64,000 nucleotides of DNA, taken from Mucilaginibacter tundrae. GTDB taxonomy: Bacteria > Bacteroidota > Bacteroidia > Sphingobacteriales > Sphingobacteriaceae. Both the position numbers and the translations under genes were made by a program. Shown here piece by piece: positions 43,934-54,164 of this stretch. Under the pieces are notes generated by a model. The model was not told the origin of the DNA. It saw nothing but the letters and a program-made list of their open reading frames with translations, and ran no database searches. The stretch is taken from the NCBI RefSeq assembly GCF_013408825.1, contig NZ_JACCBZ010000001.1:372001-436000 (forward strand). The letters are read 5' to 3'. Each line of letters opens with the position of its first letter. Positions within the stretch are counted from its first letter, which is position 1.

Positions 43934-46900
43934 CTAGAACCCTGCCTTAATTCCTAATGAAAATGTTCTTACTGTTGGATAATTACTTACGTCTAAGTAC
44001 CCACCGCTAACACTATAGGCATCATCGGATGTTTCCGGATCATTCCCCGGATATTTGGTTATCGTAAACAGGTTAGTAGCTGACATAAATAATTCAGCGG
44101 TTTTCATACCTGCCTTTTTCATCCAGTCCGTTTTGTCGAAATGATAATTCAACGTTAGCGTGCGCAGCTTTAAATAAGACGAATTATAAACATCCAGATT
44201 GGAGCGATAATAAAATCCATCATTCAGCAACAGTCTTGGATCAGTGGCATTTGTGTTCGTTGGCGTATAACGGTTCAGCATAGCCACATTGGCATTTGAC
44301 GTCCCCACAAACTCAACACTGGACACATGGTCTCCCCAAAGCAATTTTCCACCTTCTGAGAACGAAAAATAAAACTGAAGGTCGAATTTCTTATAAGTAA
44401 ACCCTTGCGTGATGCCGCCATAGTATTTAGGGGCAGCATTGGCTATAATCGTATTTTCGTCCGGCAGTTCGTACCCACTGGCAGCAGTACTCGGGTCAAG
44501 TTTGTACATAGGGTCGCCTATACCCAGGTATGGGAAAATATAGGGCTGTAAGAAACCAAGCTCCTTTTTATAAGTGGCTAGTTGTTCAGGTGTCTTAATG
44601 AGGCCGGTAACGGTAAGGCCGGTAATCAACCCTAATGGCTTACCCTGTATCAGGGTAGTATTACCAACTTCTAAACCGGTAAGGTTACCGATTTGCGTCA
44701 GATTAGCATTCGAGTTTAGTTTTGTTACGATCGAGTTTGTCCAAGTAACGTTAAAACCCGCGTTCCATTTAAAATCTTTAGTGCGGACGATGTCGCCCTC
44801 AACGGTTACTTCAACGCCTGTATTTTTAATGCCCACCGCGTTGGTGAGGATAGAGGAATAAGAACTGCTTGGCGCAACCGGCACATTTAACAGGTCATCA
44901 CTGCTTTGCTTGTTATAATAATCCACTGTTGCAGAAAGGCGATTCCCAAACAATGAAATGTCAATACCTGCATCTGCTTCCCGGGTGCTTTCCCATCTTA
45001 GGCTGTTATCCCCAACCTGAGTGGGTATTAACGCGCTTGAACCTGCATAAGAATAAGGACTATACAAAGTGCGGTACATTTGGTTCCCGATATTCTGGTT
45101 ACCGGTTAAACCGTAGCTGCCCCTTAGTTTAATATCATCGATCCATTTAACATTTTTCAGGAAATCTTCCTGTGATATTCGCCAGGCGACAGCACCAGAA
45201 GGGAAATATCCGAATTTGTTGTTCGGTCCGAATTTCGAAGAGCCATCTGTACGACCAGTAAATGTAAATAGATACTTATCCATTAAACTGTAATTCGCCC
45301 TTACATAAAAGGATAACAAATAAGCTTGTGGTTGGGTAGGATCATCGCCCTTTACAATTAATGGTGTAACCGCTGATGAAAGACTGGTAAGTACGTTATC
45401 ATTAGGATAACCGGTGCCAGTTGCACTAAAGTAACTAAGTTTATCAGTTTCGTATGACTGGCCAGCTAAAACATCAATCTTGTTATTTTTATCGAAAGCC
45501 TTGGTATACGTCAGGTTATTTTCTAAAAACCAGTTTGTTAACCTGCTGTTTGAGTTACTGCCAATACCTCCACCGCTACTGATATTACCATCAAAACTAC
45601 CAATGGCCACATAGCTTGGCAAATAGTTTCTCTGGTTGTAGTCCTGCATATTCAGTGATACCCTGCTGGTAAATTTCAAGTCAGGCGTAATATCATAGAT
45701 ACCTGATATCGAACCCAGCAAACTTACAGTCTTAGCGTTGTTTGTAGCACTTAGTAAAGCAACCGGATTTTGAAAGCCCTGGTATGGCGCACCTACCTGT
45801 GTAAAGTCGGTATAATTTCCGGAGGCATCATAAGGCGAATAGTCCGGACGGGCAACCAGCGCCTGGTCATAAGCACCATCGCCTATGTCCTGGTTGGTAT
45901 ATCCTAAGATGACATTAGTAATAAATTTGAATTTGGGGGTAATATCATTTTCTAAGTTGATTTTACCCGAAATTCTTTGATAATCAGTCGCGTCAACTAC
46001 ACCAGGTGTGCTATTGTAAGATATTGAACTAAAATATTTAGACGAATTCCCACCGCCCTGAACCGTTAGTTCCGCATCGTTAGAAACCGTGGTTCGGGTA
46101 ACTTCCTTTATCCAGTTCGTATTCGCAGTTCCGAAAAACGAGGAGGGATTATCTAATATGGCGGTTGTATTTGCAGCCTGCGCTGCTCCTGCAGCATTTC
46201 GCTCATTATAATCATTTTGAGCTGCCTCTGTTAGTAATGAGCGATATTGGCTCGCGTTTAGCACTTGTGGTGTGACAGGTGATGTTACGGTACTGTAGTA
46301 ACTTGCTGTTATCACTGGCACCATATTCGCTTTTCCTTTTTTAGTAGTGATAATCACTACGCCATTAGCAGCTTTTGAACCATAAATCGCCGTAGAAGAG
46401 GCATCCTTAAGAATTGTAATCGATTCAATATCATCAGGATTTAACCCACCTAAGCTATTAAGCCCGTTGACAAAAGCTGTAGATAATCCGGCACTAACAC
46501 CGCCCAAACTGGAAACGTTATTACCTACAGGGCTGGTTACATCGTATCCAGGGTTAATGTAATTGCTTTCCACCGATACAGGCACCCCGTCAATTACATA
46601 TAATGGATCATTGCCGCCAAGTATAGAGCTTGAACCACGGATCCTGATTCTGACAGCGCCGCCTGGCGACCCATCCGTTTTAGTCACTTCAACACCGGCT
46701 GCCTTACCAGCCATTGCATTATCAACGGTACCATAAGGTACATCTTGTATATCTTCCGCTGAAATTGTTGAAACAGAACCGGTAAGATCCTTCTTTTGGG
46801 TGCTTCCATAACCGATTACAACAACCTGGTCAAGCCCTGCCACGTTACTTTCCAATTTGATATGAAAAGTGGTAACATCTTTAACAATCACTTCCTGCGT

Positions 46901-47464
46901 TTTGTGCCCTACGTAGGTAAATACAAGTATGTCGTTTTCGTTTGCCTTTAATGAGAACTCGCCTTTTGAATTTGTAGTGGTTACTTTGCTTGTGCCCTTT
47001 ACCATAATTGTAACTCCAACTAAAGGTCCTTCTTCATCAGTTACCACACCACTTATAGTGACGGGCAAAGAGATCATATCCATTATCTTTGATAAAACGG
47101 ATTGGTCTTTCTCTTTTAATACTACGTTGTTTTGGATCACTTTAAAGGTGATCGGCAAATCTCTGAAGCAAATAGATAAGACCTGATCCAGCGATGCATC
47201 ATTAACCTGTATATCTACTTTGGTATCCTTAACATCTTTAATATCATAAAAAAAAGTGAAGCCAGTTTGCTTGTTAATAGATTTAAGCACTTTTTCTAAC
47301 GGAGCATTTCTTTCATTCAGATTTATCTGGCTATATCCCTTTGCACTCGCATGTACCAGGGCTATCATCAATAGAAATGTAGTTATTTTCATTGCCAGTA
47401 TTACTTTAGGAGGAAGCAGCCAGCTCAAAGAGCGGCCTGCTTTAGTAAAAGCATTTATTTTCAT
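43934..47464 (-). CDS. SusC/RagA TonB-linked outer-membrane transporter with STN domain
   Basis: About 1176 residues from the ATG at 47464 (MKINAFTKAGRSLSWLLPPK); the frame is open 15 codons further to 47509, but MKINAF is the usual family start. After the signal region comes an STN domain (INLNERNAPLEKVLKSINKQ), then a carboxypeptidase-regulatory-like domain (SGVVTDEEGPLVGVTIMVKG). The plug begins VVVIGYGSTQKKDLTGSV, followed by the TonB-dependent barrel. The STN domain signals to the FecR/ECF pair encoded just upstream, so this is a ligand-induced transporter. A candidate antisense RNA covers its leader. Confidence 0.95.
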   Translation of the reverse strand: MKINAFTKAGRSLSWLLPPKVILAMKITTFLLMIALVHASAKGYSQINLNERNAPLEKVLKSINKQTGFTFFYDIKDVKDTKVDIQVNDASLDQVLSICFRDLPITFKVIQNNVVLKEKDQSVLSKIMDMISLPVTISGVVTDEEGPLVGVTIMVKGTSKVTTTNSKGEFSLKANENDILVFTYVGHKTQEVIVKDVTTFHIKLESNVAGLDQVVVIGYGSTQKKDLTGSVSTISAEDIQDVPYGTVDNAMAGKAAGVEVTKTDGSPGGAVRIRIRGSSSILGGNDPLYVIDGVPVSVESNYINPGYDVTSPVGNNVSSLGGVSAGLSTAFVNGLNSLGGLNPDDIESITILKDASSTAIYGSKAANGVVIITTKKGKANMVPVITASYYSTVTSPVTPQVLNASQYRSLLTEAAQNDYNERNAAGAAQAANTTAILDNPSSFFGTANTNWIKEVTRTTVSNDAELTVQGGGNSSKYFSSISYNSTPGVVDATDYQRISGKINLENDITPKFKFITNVILGYTNQDIGDGAYDQALVARPDYSPYDASGNYTDFTQVGAPYQGFQNPVALLSATNNAKTVSLLGSISGIYDITPDLKFTSRVSLNMQDYNQRNYLPSYVAIGSFDGNISSGGGIGSNSNSRLTNWFLENNLTYTKAFDKNNKIDVLAGQSYETDKLSYFSATGTGYPNDNVLTSLSSAVTPLIVKGDDPTQPQAYLLSFYVRANYSLMDKYLFTFTGRTDGSSKFGPNNKFGYFPSGAVAWRISQEDFLKNVKWIDDIKLRGSYGLTGNQNIGNQMYRTLYSPYSYAGSSALIPTQVGDNSLRWESTREADAGIDISLFGNRLSATVDYYNKQSSDDLLNVPVAPSSSYSSILTNAVGIKNTGVEVTVEGDIVRTKDFKWNAGFNVTWTNSIVTKLNSNANLTQIGNLTGLEVGNTTLIQGKPLGLITGLTVTGLIKTPEQLATYKKELGFLQPYIFPYLGIGDPMYKLDPSTAASGYELPDENTIIANAAPKYYGGITQGFTYKKFDLQFYFSFSEGGKLLWGDHVSSVEFVGTSNANVAMLNRYTPTNTNATDPRLLLNDGFYYRSNLDVYNSSYLKLRTLTLNYHFDKTDWMKKAGMKTAELFMSATNLFTITKYPGNDPETSDDAYSVSGGYLDVSNYPTVRTFSLGIKAGF

Positions 47465-47472
47465 TACTTTTG
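47465..47472 (+). promoter_or_regulatory. plus-strand -7 box for a candidate antisense RNA
   Basis: TACTTTTG matches TAnnTTTG on the strand opposite to susC, touching the susC start codon (47462-47464). A weak upstream element (TTTAG near 47441) is about 23 bp away. Confidence 0.45.
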
Positions 47473-47479
47473 TAAAGTT

Positions 47480-47599
47480 TTGGGTTAATACATCTAATAG
47501 TTTGTCCAAATTGTTTTTCTATTCCGGTTTTACCGGGACAGAAGGGTTAACCCAGCTATTTCCCGCAGAAGTAGGTCGAAGCACTTCTGCGGTTTTTTT
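47480..47599 (+). ncRNA. candidate cis-antisense sRNA opposite the SusC leader
   Basis: Between susC and fecR, both on the minus strand, a good intrinsic terminator points to the plus strand (47563-47599), and a plus-strand TAnnTTTG box lies at 47465-47472. The predicted ~120-nt RNA would run through a CCGGT/ACCGG hairpin near 47524-47536 and a GGGTTAACCC palindrome near 47534-47543, complementary to the whole susC 5' leader. Antisense sRNAs next to susC homologues (for example DonS in Bacteroides fragilis) are established; this one is inferred from signals only. Confidence 0.45.
47563..47599 (+). terminator. plus-strand intrinsic terminator between fecR and susC
   Basis: A perfect 10-bp stem, CCGCAGAAGT (47563-47572) with ACTTCTGCGG (47583-47592), then T7. 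Read on the minus strand no T-run follows, so it does not terminate fecR. Confidence 0.75.
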
Positions 47600-47692
47600 A
47601 TGGTATAACCCTAAGCGGAGGATTACTGTCTTTTTTGTAGTCTTATTTTCATACCTTTCTCGTTTAGTGTTAGCGTTAATTATAGTTTAGTT

Positions 47693-48844
47693 TTAATTAT
47701 TTGATACGGTGATAGTTTTACCATCAATGCTAAAATGTACGTTCGCATAGTTTAACAATTCCAGTGCTTGTGCCGCATTTAAGTTCCGGTGGATCTGACC
47801 GGAAAATAGCCGACCATCAGTTTGGTCTTCATAAATAACTTTTACATCATACCATCTTGAAAACTGGCGCATAATAGTTTGAAGATTTGCGTTTTCGAAT
47901 TGAAAATAGCCGTTTTTCCAGGCTACAGCTTCGTCCAGATTAGCGTGCTCAAGTACATTTATCCGTGTATCTGAATTACTACTTTGAACAACTTGTGACT
48001 GCTGCCCCGGAATTAAGAATGCGGTTTTGCCTGATGCAGTCACCTTTACACTCCCTTCCAACAAGGTGGTTTTTATGGCACCCTCATCGGCATAAGCGTT
48101 AACATCAAAATGCGTTCCCAGCACCTCAACAGTTTGGCCTGCCGACGTTACCATAAATGGTTTGTTTTTATTATGCGCTACTTCAAAATAAGCCTCACCT
48201 GTTAATGTCACCATTCTGTTTTTACCAGCAAATGCGGTTGGGAAGTGAAGAGAGGATGCCGCGTTAAGATATACTTTAGTACTATCCGGTAAAATAACCA
48301 TGTATTGCCCGCCACGCGGAGTGCTGATGGTATTATAGGTTACTACGCTGCCGCTGGCTGCACTCGCGTCATAAACAAGTTGCCCATTTGCGGTTTTCTT
48401 AATTACAGTTCCGTTTTGTAATGTCAAAACTCCATTTTTAACGCTGCTTAATATAATTTGGGCACCATTGGCAAGCGTTAAAACAGCCTTGTTCCCCCCC
48501 GGGGGAATAATATTTTTAGCATAATTACTGCTCCTGAAAAAATCACTCTTAACTAAATAAAAAGTAACACCCGCGCCGAGTACTATAAATAAAATAGCGG
48601 CCGCCGCAATTTGACGAAGGAATAAACGCGGTTTTGCAGTTTTTTGCTTTTGTGCTATTTTAAAATCAATCCCGGCTTTGATCTGATTTTTTAGCAAACC
48701 TTTCTTGTCCGGACTAAGCATTTCAGTAATGTTTGACTTTGCTTCAAACAAATTATAGTAAGCCGACAAGAAGGATTTTTCCTCTTCTGAGGCAAATCCC
48801 ATGTTAAATTTTCTTAAAATCTTTAAAAACGCTTGCTTTTTCAT
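47693..48844 (-). CDS. FecR-family anti-sigma factor
   Basis: A 383-residue membrane protein. A cytoplasmic N-terminal sigma-binding part (to ~80) and one membrane helix near 84-104 (AAAILFIVLGAGVTFYLV). The periplasmic FecR domain has YNTISTPRGGQYMVILPDSTKVYLNAASSLHFP and FEVAHNKNKPFMVTSAGQTVEVLGTHFDVNAY. A C-terminal DUF4974-like segment (ENANLQTIMRQFSRWYDVKVIYE) follows. It holds the ECF sigma factor until the STN domain of the loaded SusC signals. It lies between the sigma gene and susC. Confidence 0.93.
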   Translation of the reverse strand: MKKQAFLKILRKFNMGFASEEEKSFLSAYYNLFEAKSNITEMLSPDKKGLLKNQIKAGIDFKIAQKQKTAKPRLFLRQIAAAAILFIVLGAGVTFYLVKSDFFRSSNYAKNIIPPGGNKAVLTLANGAQIILSSVKNGVLTLQNGTVIKKTANGQLVYDASAASGSVVTYNTISTPRGGQYMVILPDSTKVYLNAASSLHFPTAFAGKNRMVTLTGEAYFEVAHNKNKPFMVTSAGQTVEVLGTHFDVNAYADEGAIKTTLLEGSVKVTASGKTAFLIPGQQSQVVQSSNSDTRINVLEHANLDEAVAWKNGYFQFENANLQTIMRQFSRWYDVKVIYEDQTDGRLFSGQIHRNLNAAQALELLNYANVHFSIDGKTITVSNN

Positions 48845-49032
48845 TAACTATTGACTGCCCTTTAACTACATGACAGTTAAAACCAAAAAAGTCCCATAGC
48901 TTTTTAAAATATTTTCACCTATTTATATAAATACATGAAAAAACAATATTAAAAGATGGAAAAATGGATAAAAATCACAATGCGGCGCCTCTATCGAATG
49001 AAAATGCCTTAAAAATCAGTATGGAAATGAGT

Positions 49033-49638
49033 TTAATGATGGCTAAATAAAAGAACCACAGATATAAGGGTTAACGAGGCTCGTAATTGGGTAACTGCCC
49101 TATTTAATTGATTTTGGACAGTTTTTCGGGAAATATCCAATAGTTCAGCAATTGCAGCTGTAGAAAGATCTTGCTGGTAACGCATACGAAATATAACCTG
49201 TTGTGATGGAGTTAAGGTTAATATCAATGCCTCATAAGCTTCCATAAATTCCTTTAGAAGTATTGCAGAATCAGCCTGATCCATTGAAACTTTTAATTGA
49301 AGCAAGAGATCAGGCACTGGGGTAAATTTCCGCTCTCGCTCCATCCAATTAAAAATCATGTTTCTTACAGAAGTATGTAAGTAGGCCGGAAGATTGAGGA
49401 TATTACTCTCTGCCCTCTTTAACCACAATTGCAAAAAAACATCCTGGGTCATGTCTTTTGCCAGATCCGGATTTTGCAGTCTTTTAAAAGCCGCTGCATA
49501 TACGTTTTGCCAGTGTTTTTCGTAAAGTACGTCAAATGCCTCACTACTGCCTTCTTTTAATCTTAGCAGCAACAATTTATCCTCTACCTCGGCACCATCA
49601 TTAAGCATCTGATCGTATTTTCCAACCAAATTTAACAA
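49033..49638 (-). CDS. ECF RNA polymerase sigma-70 factor
   Basis: A 201-residue ECF sigma. Region 2: SEAFDVLYEKHWQNVYAAAFKRL, then DLAKDMTQDVFLQLWLKR. Region 4: LTPSQQVIFRMRYQQDLSTAAIAELLDISRKTVQNQLNRAVTQLR. Partner of the FecR protein encoded 188 bp downstream. The cassette sigma-FecR-SusC-SusD is a Bacteroidota cell-surface signalling unit in which ligand uptake turns on its own transporter. A second Met (residue 11) is an alternative start. The 48845-49032 gap shows nothing else. Confidence 0.93.
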   Translation of the reverse strand: MLNLVGKYDQMLNDGAEVEDKLLLLRLKEGSSEAFDVLYEKHWQNVYAAAFKRLQNPDLAKDMTQDVFLQLWLKRAESNILNLPAYLHTSVRNMIFNWMERERKFTPVPDLLLQLKVSMDQADSAILLKEFMEAYEALILTLTPSQQVIFRMRYQQDLSTAAIAELLDISRKTVQNQLNRAVTQLRASLTLISVVLLFSHH

Positions 49639-49901
49639 AAACTAAACATAAATTATATAATACCTGGGCTGACAGTTAATCGCACGCCGTTTTGCATTAA
49701 GTTTGTCCAACAGTTATTATACAGTTAAGGATGAAGTAATTTGCCACAAAGATTACAGCTATCATGACCGATGAGCCAATCAAGGCGTAGGCCACACAAA
49801 TTATAATAAAAAAAATTACTTTCAACAAAACCGGTTTAGCAAATTATTTATAACTTGCCCCAACCTTTGGCCTAATAGGCTGCATACCAATTTTACCAAA
49901 A

Positions 49902-52082
49902 ATGAAAAACAAAAAAGGACAACTGATTTTATTATTGGTCGCTGTAATACAGGCGACTACAATTTTTACCGCTAATGCTCAAATCACTAAAATTCCACAT
50001 GGAATATTGGTTAAAATCGGCGGGCAGCAAGTAGGTCTATTAGCTGTTAAAGATGCAGCATTTTGCCTAAGCTTAAACGACTCCATAGCTCCGTCAGCAA
50101 TTAAAAGTGTTTTTATTGACGAAAGCAACAAGGCTATCACGCCTTATACAGTAATTTCCGCGCCTCCTTTTTACGGGATTAAAACCTCGTACGGAAAATT
50201 AATGATTAATACTGATACCCGGGTATGGTTATTATATGATGCAGAAGGCCGGTCACTTATCCGGGACGGAGCCTACTCATCTACAGGCACATCCATACAA
50301 ATTACCCATAATGCGGGGGGCCTATTATATGGCTCCGGGAATAGATCATCAAAAGATCTGGAAAAAAATCAGTCCAGTTCGGCTGTGGGCAACGGCGTGG
50401 TTGGCATTCCATATTTATGGAATACCGTGGGTTATAGCGCGTTTGGCGTATCGGCAAATGATAATAACCCAGCAACCTGGAACCGTGCCAATAAGAAAAC
50501 AGCTTTAACCTGGACATTTCCCGGAAAGGCTGCAAATTTATATTTGTGGCCTGCAAAAACCATTTATGATGGTGCAAGCGGCTATGTGAAGCTTACGGGA
50601 AGGCCCAAACTGCCGCCAAGGTGGGCATTTGGTTACCTACAAAGCCAATGGGGATGGGCAGATAGCGCTTATATAGCCAATGTTTTAACTAAATTCCGCA
50701 CGCATAAATTGCCGGTAGATGCTTTCATTTTCGACTTTGAATGGTATACCACTTTACCGGATTATTCTGTAAAAAAGGAGGGACTGGCAGGATTTAGTGA
50801 TTTTACATTTAATCCCAAATTGTTCCCTCACCCTGCAAAACAAATAGCTGAATTAAAAAGCCAGGGCGTTAAGTTTATTGGTATCCGTAAGCCGAGGCTA
50901 GGTAATGCAGCGGCATTGGACACGACCAGAAAAAACGGCTGGCTAATCAGCCCAAATACGGATAGCCGTGATCTAAACTTTAGCAACGCCGCTCTTAGAA
51001 AATGGTTTGAAGAAAAGACCAAGCCGCTACTTAATGCCGGAGTTGATGCCTGGTGGGATGACGAAGGCGAATCCTATTATACCTGTTATTATTGGTGGAA
51101 TACCGCGCAACGCGATCTGTTGGCGTCTGCCCGGCCGAATTACCGTCATTTTACCATAAACAGGGCCTTCAGCCCCGGCGACCAGCGTTTTGGCTATTGC
51201 ACCTGGAGTGGCGATATTCCTTCCACCTGGTCGTCCTTAGCTGATGTTCCTAAAGATCTGCTTAATTTTAGTCTTGCAGGAATGTACTACAGCGCATGCG
51301 ATATAGGTGGTTTTCAGGGTACTCCAACAAAAGAAATGCTGGTACGCTGGTTTCAGGCAGGTGTATTTTTACCTATTATGCGTTCGCATTCCAACATTGG
51401 CACAACTGCACGGTTTCCATTCCTTTGGGGTGATGACGGTGAAGCTGCCATGCGTAAAGCGCTTGACCTGAAGTATCAATTGCTTCCTTATATTTATAGT
51501 TTAGGGCACGAAGCTTATAACACCGGCGCACCTATTATGCGCCCATTGGTTATGGAGTTTCCGGCAGATACTGCCGCTGCCAATATAACGGATGAATGGC
51601 TGGTTGGAAAAGGGTTGTTGGCTGCACCGATATTGAATGCGGGAGGTAAGCGAAAAATCTACTTCCCTGCAGACACCTGGTACGATTATCATACCGGCGA
51701 CGTAATTCAAGGCCCAAGAACTATATCAGTTGATAAGGCGCTCGATGAAATACCTTTATATGTGCGTGCAGGTACTATACTCCCGGTTGGCCCTGTAATT
51801 CAATATTCAGAACAAATTTCCAATAGCCCCCTTGAGATCCATATCTACCCAGGAAAAAACGGCAGTTTTAAAATGGTTGAAGATGATGGGGTATCCTACA
51901 ATTATACCAAAGGCAATACAAGAACTACAGCCTATTATTGGAACGATAAAACTAAAACATTAACATGGACGGTAACCGGATCTTATTCCGGTAAAAACAC
52001 TTACAAAACCATTAAAGCAGTATTAGGCAAGAAAGAAAAAGTTATAGCTATAGGCCAAAAAGGAAGTTTGGTTTTTAAGTGA
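49902..52082 (+). CDS. secreted GH31 family glycosidase
   Basis: A 726-residue enzyme with signal peptide 1-27 (ends ANAQ). An N-terminal beta domain precedes a TIM barrel starting near 225 (PPRWAFGYLQSQWGW). The GH31 nucleophile is probably Asp386 in DAWWDDEGESYYT; the acid/base is probably Asp438 in WSGDIPSTW. C-terminal beta domains follow (TWYDYHTGDVIQGP). GH31 members cleave terminal alpha-linked glucose, xylose or galactose. Its neighbourhood of xylan enzymes suggests alpha-xylosidase or a debranching role, but specificity is not fixed by these motifs. Confidence 0.9.
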   Translation: MKNKKGQLILLLVAVIQATTIFTANAQITKIPHGILVKIGGQQVGLLAVKDAAFCLSLNDSIAPSAIKSVFIDESNKAITPYTVISAPPFYGIKTSYGKLMINTDTRVWLLYDAEGRSLIRDGAYSSTGTSIQITHNAGGLLYGSGNRSSKDLEKNQSSSAVGNGVVGIPYLWNTVGYSAFGVSANDNNPATWNRANKKTALTWTFPGKAANLYLWPAKTIYDGASGYVKLTGRPKLPPRWAFGYLQSQWGWADSAYIANVLTKFRTHKLPVDAFIFDFEWYTTLPDYSVKKEGLAGFSDFTFNPKLFPHPAKQIAELKSQGVKFIGIRKPRLGNAAALDTTRKNGWLISPNTDSRDLNFSNAALRKWFEEKTKPLLNAGVDAWWDDEGESYYTCYYWWNTAQRDLLASARPNYRHFTINRAFSPGDQRFGYCTWSGDIPSTWSSLADVPKDLLNFSLAGMYYSACDIGGFQGTPTKEMLVRWFQAGVFLPIMRSHSNIGTTARFPFLWGDDGEAAMRKALDLKYQLLPYIYSLGHEAYNTGAPIMRPLVMEFPADTAAANITDEWLVGKGLLAAPILNAGGKRKIYFPADTWYDYHTGDVIQGPRTISVDKALDEIPLYVRAGTILPVGPVIQYSEQISNSPLEIHIYPGKNGSFKMVEDDGVSYNYTKGNTRTTAYYWNDKTKTLTWTVTGSYSGKNTYKTIKAVLGKKEKVIAIGQKGSLVFK

Positions 52083-52120
52083 TAAGACCATGATCATTTG
52101 ATAAGATGAGCGTAAAACAA

Positions 52121-52150
52121 AAAGCCTTTAATCGAAAGATTAAGGGCTTT
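52121..52150 (+). terminator. intrinsic terminator after GH31
   Basis: A 13-bp stem, AAAGCCTTTAATC (52121-52133) with GATTAAGGGCTTT (52138-52150), one wobble pair and a GAAA tetraloop. Confidence 0.8.
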
Positions 52151-52583
52151 CCCATTTCATAATTTTAAACCTCATAGTGTATTTTTTTGCTGTACTGTTT
52201 CACGGAACAAGTGGTACACTTGGTACACAAAATCGTCAAAATAAGCCCAAAACAGTCTCAAAAAAGCTGTTTTTACCGCTATTTTAGGGCGATTTTTAGC
52301 CCTAAAAAGACTATTTTAGTGATTAAAACGACTTAAAAACGCGACTTTTTTGTCGTTTGTTACCTGTTTTTAATCGAAAATGTTAACTTTTTCATCAAAA
52401 ATGGCGCGCTTTTTCCATAAACCGAAATTGCATTTATGATAACATCGTATAGATTATGGCAAAAATATCAAACGAGTGCTGCCTGTTTTTAAAATAGCTT
52501 TGTCATAAACTAATTCCTAATCTTCATTTATAAATGACGCCAATTCCGACGAAGGAATGGCCGTTATTGAATGATGAGAAATT
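52151..52583. other. AT-rich intergenic stretch with small repeats
   Basis: No gene. Contains a tandem GGTACAC pair (near 52212 and 52221), an inverted TTTTAGGGC/GCCCTAAAA hairpin (52282-52290 and 52299-52307) and a GACTTTTTTGTC-like hairpin near 52345-52357. I see no promoter that is convincing and no RNA family I recognise. Confidence 0.4.
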
Positions 52584-54152
52584 ATGAAAAGCCTTCCAAT
52601 ACTCGACCTGTGCGTTATCGCGCTTTACATTATTGGGATGATTGCGGTTGGGATTTATTTTTCGAGAAAAAATAAAAACGCCGAACAATATTCCAGCGCA
52701 TCAGGATCAATACCCGGTTGGGCAATCGGGATATCGATATACGCTACCTTTTTAAGCAGTAATACATTTCTGGGTGTTCCGGGTAAAGCTTTCGGCGGCA
52801 ATTGGAATGCTTTCGTATTTAGTATCTCCATGCCATTTGCAGCATGGGTGGCGGCAAAATATTTTGTTCCTTTTTATCGTAGCACCGGGCATGTTTCGGC
52901 TTACACCAATCTGGAGGAGCGTTTCGGCCCCTGGGCACGCACCTATGCCGTAGTTTGTTTTCTGCTAACGCAATTGGCCCGGATGGGGTCTATATTTTTT
53001 GGCATCTCGCTAACCCTGCAAGCGCTAACCGGTTACAGCATGGAAACAATAATGTTAATTACCGGCACCTGTATTATTATTTACACAGTGCTTGGGGGGA
53101 TTGAAGCTGTAATCTGGACGGAAGTTGTACAGGGAATATTAAAAACTCTGGGCGCTATACTTATTATTTACCTGGTGATCATAAATATGCCGGGGGGCAT
53201 TACCAAGATCATTGAAATTGGGCAGAGAGACCATAAATTCAGCCTCGGTAGCTTTGCACCTAACTTTACGCAAGCTGGTTTTTGGGTTGTAATCCTGTAT
53301 GGCTTCTTTATCAACTTAAATAATTTTGGTATCGATCAAAATTATGTGCAGCGGTATCATACCGCTACCTCTGTAAAGGAGGCCGCTAAATCAGTGTGGC
53401 TTTGCGTTTGGATATATGTGCCGGCTTCGTTCTTGTTTTTTATTATCGGCACTTGCTTATATGCCTACTACCAGGTTAACCCAGGCATGATCGATCCGGT
53501 TAAACTTCAGGTCGCGGCTGAACGGTTAGGGGCCGGGGCATCAGCTGTTAATATCAGGCATCTCGCATCTACCCTGCAACCTGCCGACTATGGCGACAAG
53601 GTAATGCCGCACTTCATGGTTACCACTATCCCAACCGGTTTGGTTGGATTAATCGTTTCGGCCATTCTTTCAGCCGCCATGAGTACGATTAGCTCCGGCA
53701 TGAACTCCTCAGCAACTGTTTTCTCAGAAGATATTTACAAAAGGTATTTTAAATCCGGCAACAGTTCAAAACAAACGCTGCGGTCGCTGCATATACTTAC
53801 CGTTATTTTCGGATTGGCAGGAATGGGATGCGGCATAGCCATGATAGGCGTAAAAAGCATACTGGATGTTTGGTGGCAACTATCAGGCGTGTTCGCGGGC
53901 GGCATGCTCGGGCTATTTCTATTGAGCATCATAAGTAAGAAAACCGGTAATATGGAAGCATTCGCGGCTACCGTTATAGGCATCCTGGTTATTGTCTGGA
54001 TGTCGCTGTCTTACTTAATTCCAAATCAATATTCCTATCTCAAAAATCCACTAAATGCCAATATGGTTATTGTAGTAGGAACATTGACCATCTTTCTATC
54101 GGGAACCCTGTTCTCGAGATTAAAAAATAAACGCTTGAACATTACAACTTAA
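52584..54152 (+). CDS. sodium:solute symporter (SSS family)
   Basis: A 522-residue protein with about 13-14 helices. SSS hallmarks: LDLCVIALYIIGMIAVGIYF at the start, SASGSIPGWAIGISIYATFLSSNTFLGVPG (TM2-3 region), and AAMSTISSGMNSSATVFSEDIYK near 370-392, which holds Na+-site Ser/Thr residues. It imports a sugar, sialic acid or another solute with Na+. The aldolase gene begins 12 bp downstream, so the two form an operon for a carbon source, with DUF3748 and perhaps the isomerase-like gene. Confidence 0.92.
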   Translation: MKSLPILDLCVIALYIIGMIAVGIYFSRKNKNAEQYSSASGSIPGWAIGISIYATFLSSNTFLGVPGKAFGGNWNAFVFSISMPFAAWVAAKYFVPFYRSTGHVSAYTNLEERFGPWARTYAVVCFLLTQLARMGSIFFGISLTLQALTGYSMETIMLITGTCIIIYTVLGGIEAVIWTEVVQGILKTLGAILIIYLVIINMPGGITKIIEIGQRDHKFSLGSFAPNFTQAGFWVVILYGFFINLNNFGIDQNYVQRYHTATSVKEAAKSVWLCVWIYVPASFLFFIIGTCLYAYYQVNPGMIDPVKLQVAAERLGAGASAVNIRHLASTLQPADYGDKVMPHFMVTTIPTGLVGLIVSAILSAAMSTISSGMNSSATVFSEDIYKRYFKSGNSSKQTLRSLHILTVIFGLAGMGCGIAMIGVKSILDVWWQLSGVFAGGMLGLFLLSIISKKTGNMEAFAATVIGILVIVWMSLSYLIPNQYSYLKNPLNANMVIVVGTLTIFLSGTLFSRLKNKRLNITT

Positions 54153-54164
54153 AAATTAATTAAA

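Noticed and set aside
47563..47592. Hairpin as a terminator of fecR
   Set aside because: No T-run on the minus strand; the T7 is on plus.
49828..49837. AAACCGGTTT palindrome before GH31 as a LacI site
   Set aside because: Only 10 bp and a different sequence from the pair at 62533/62831; chance is likely.
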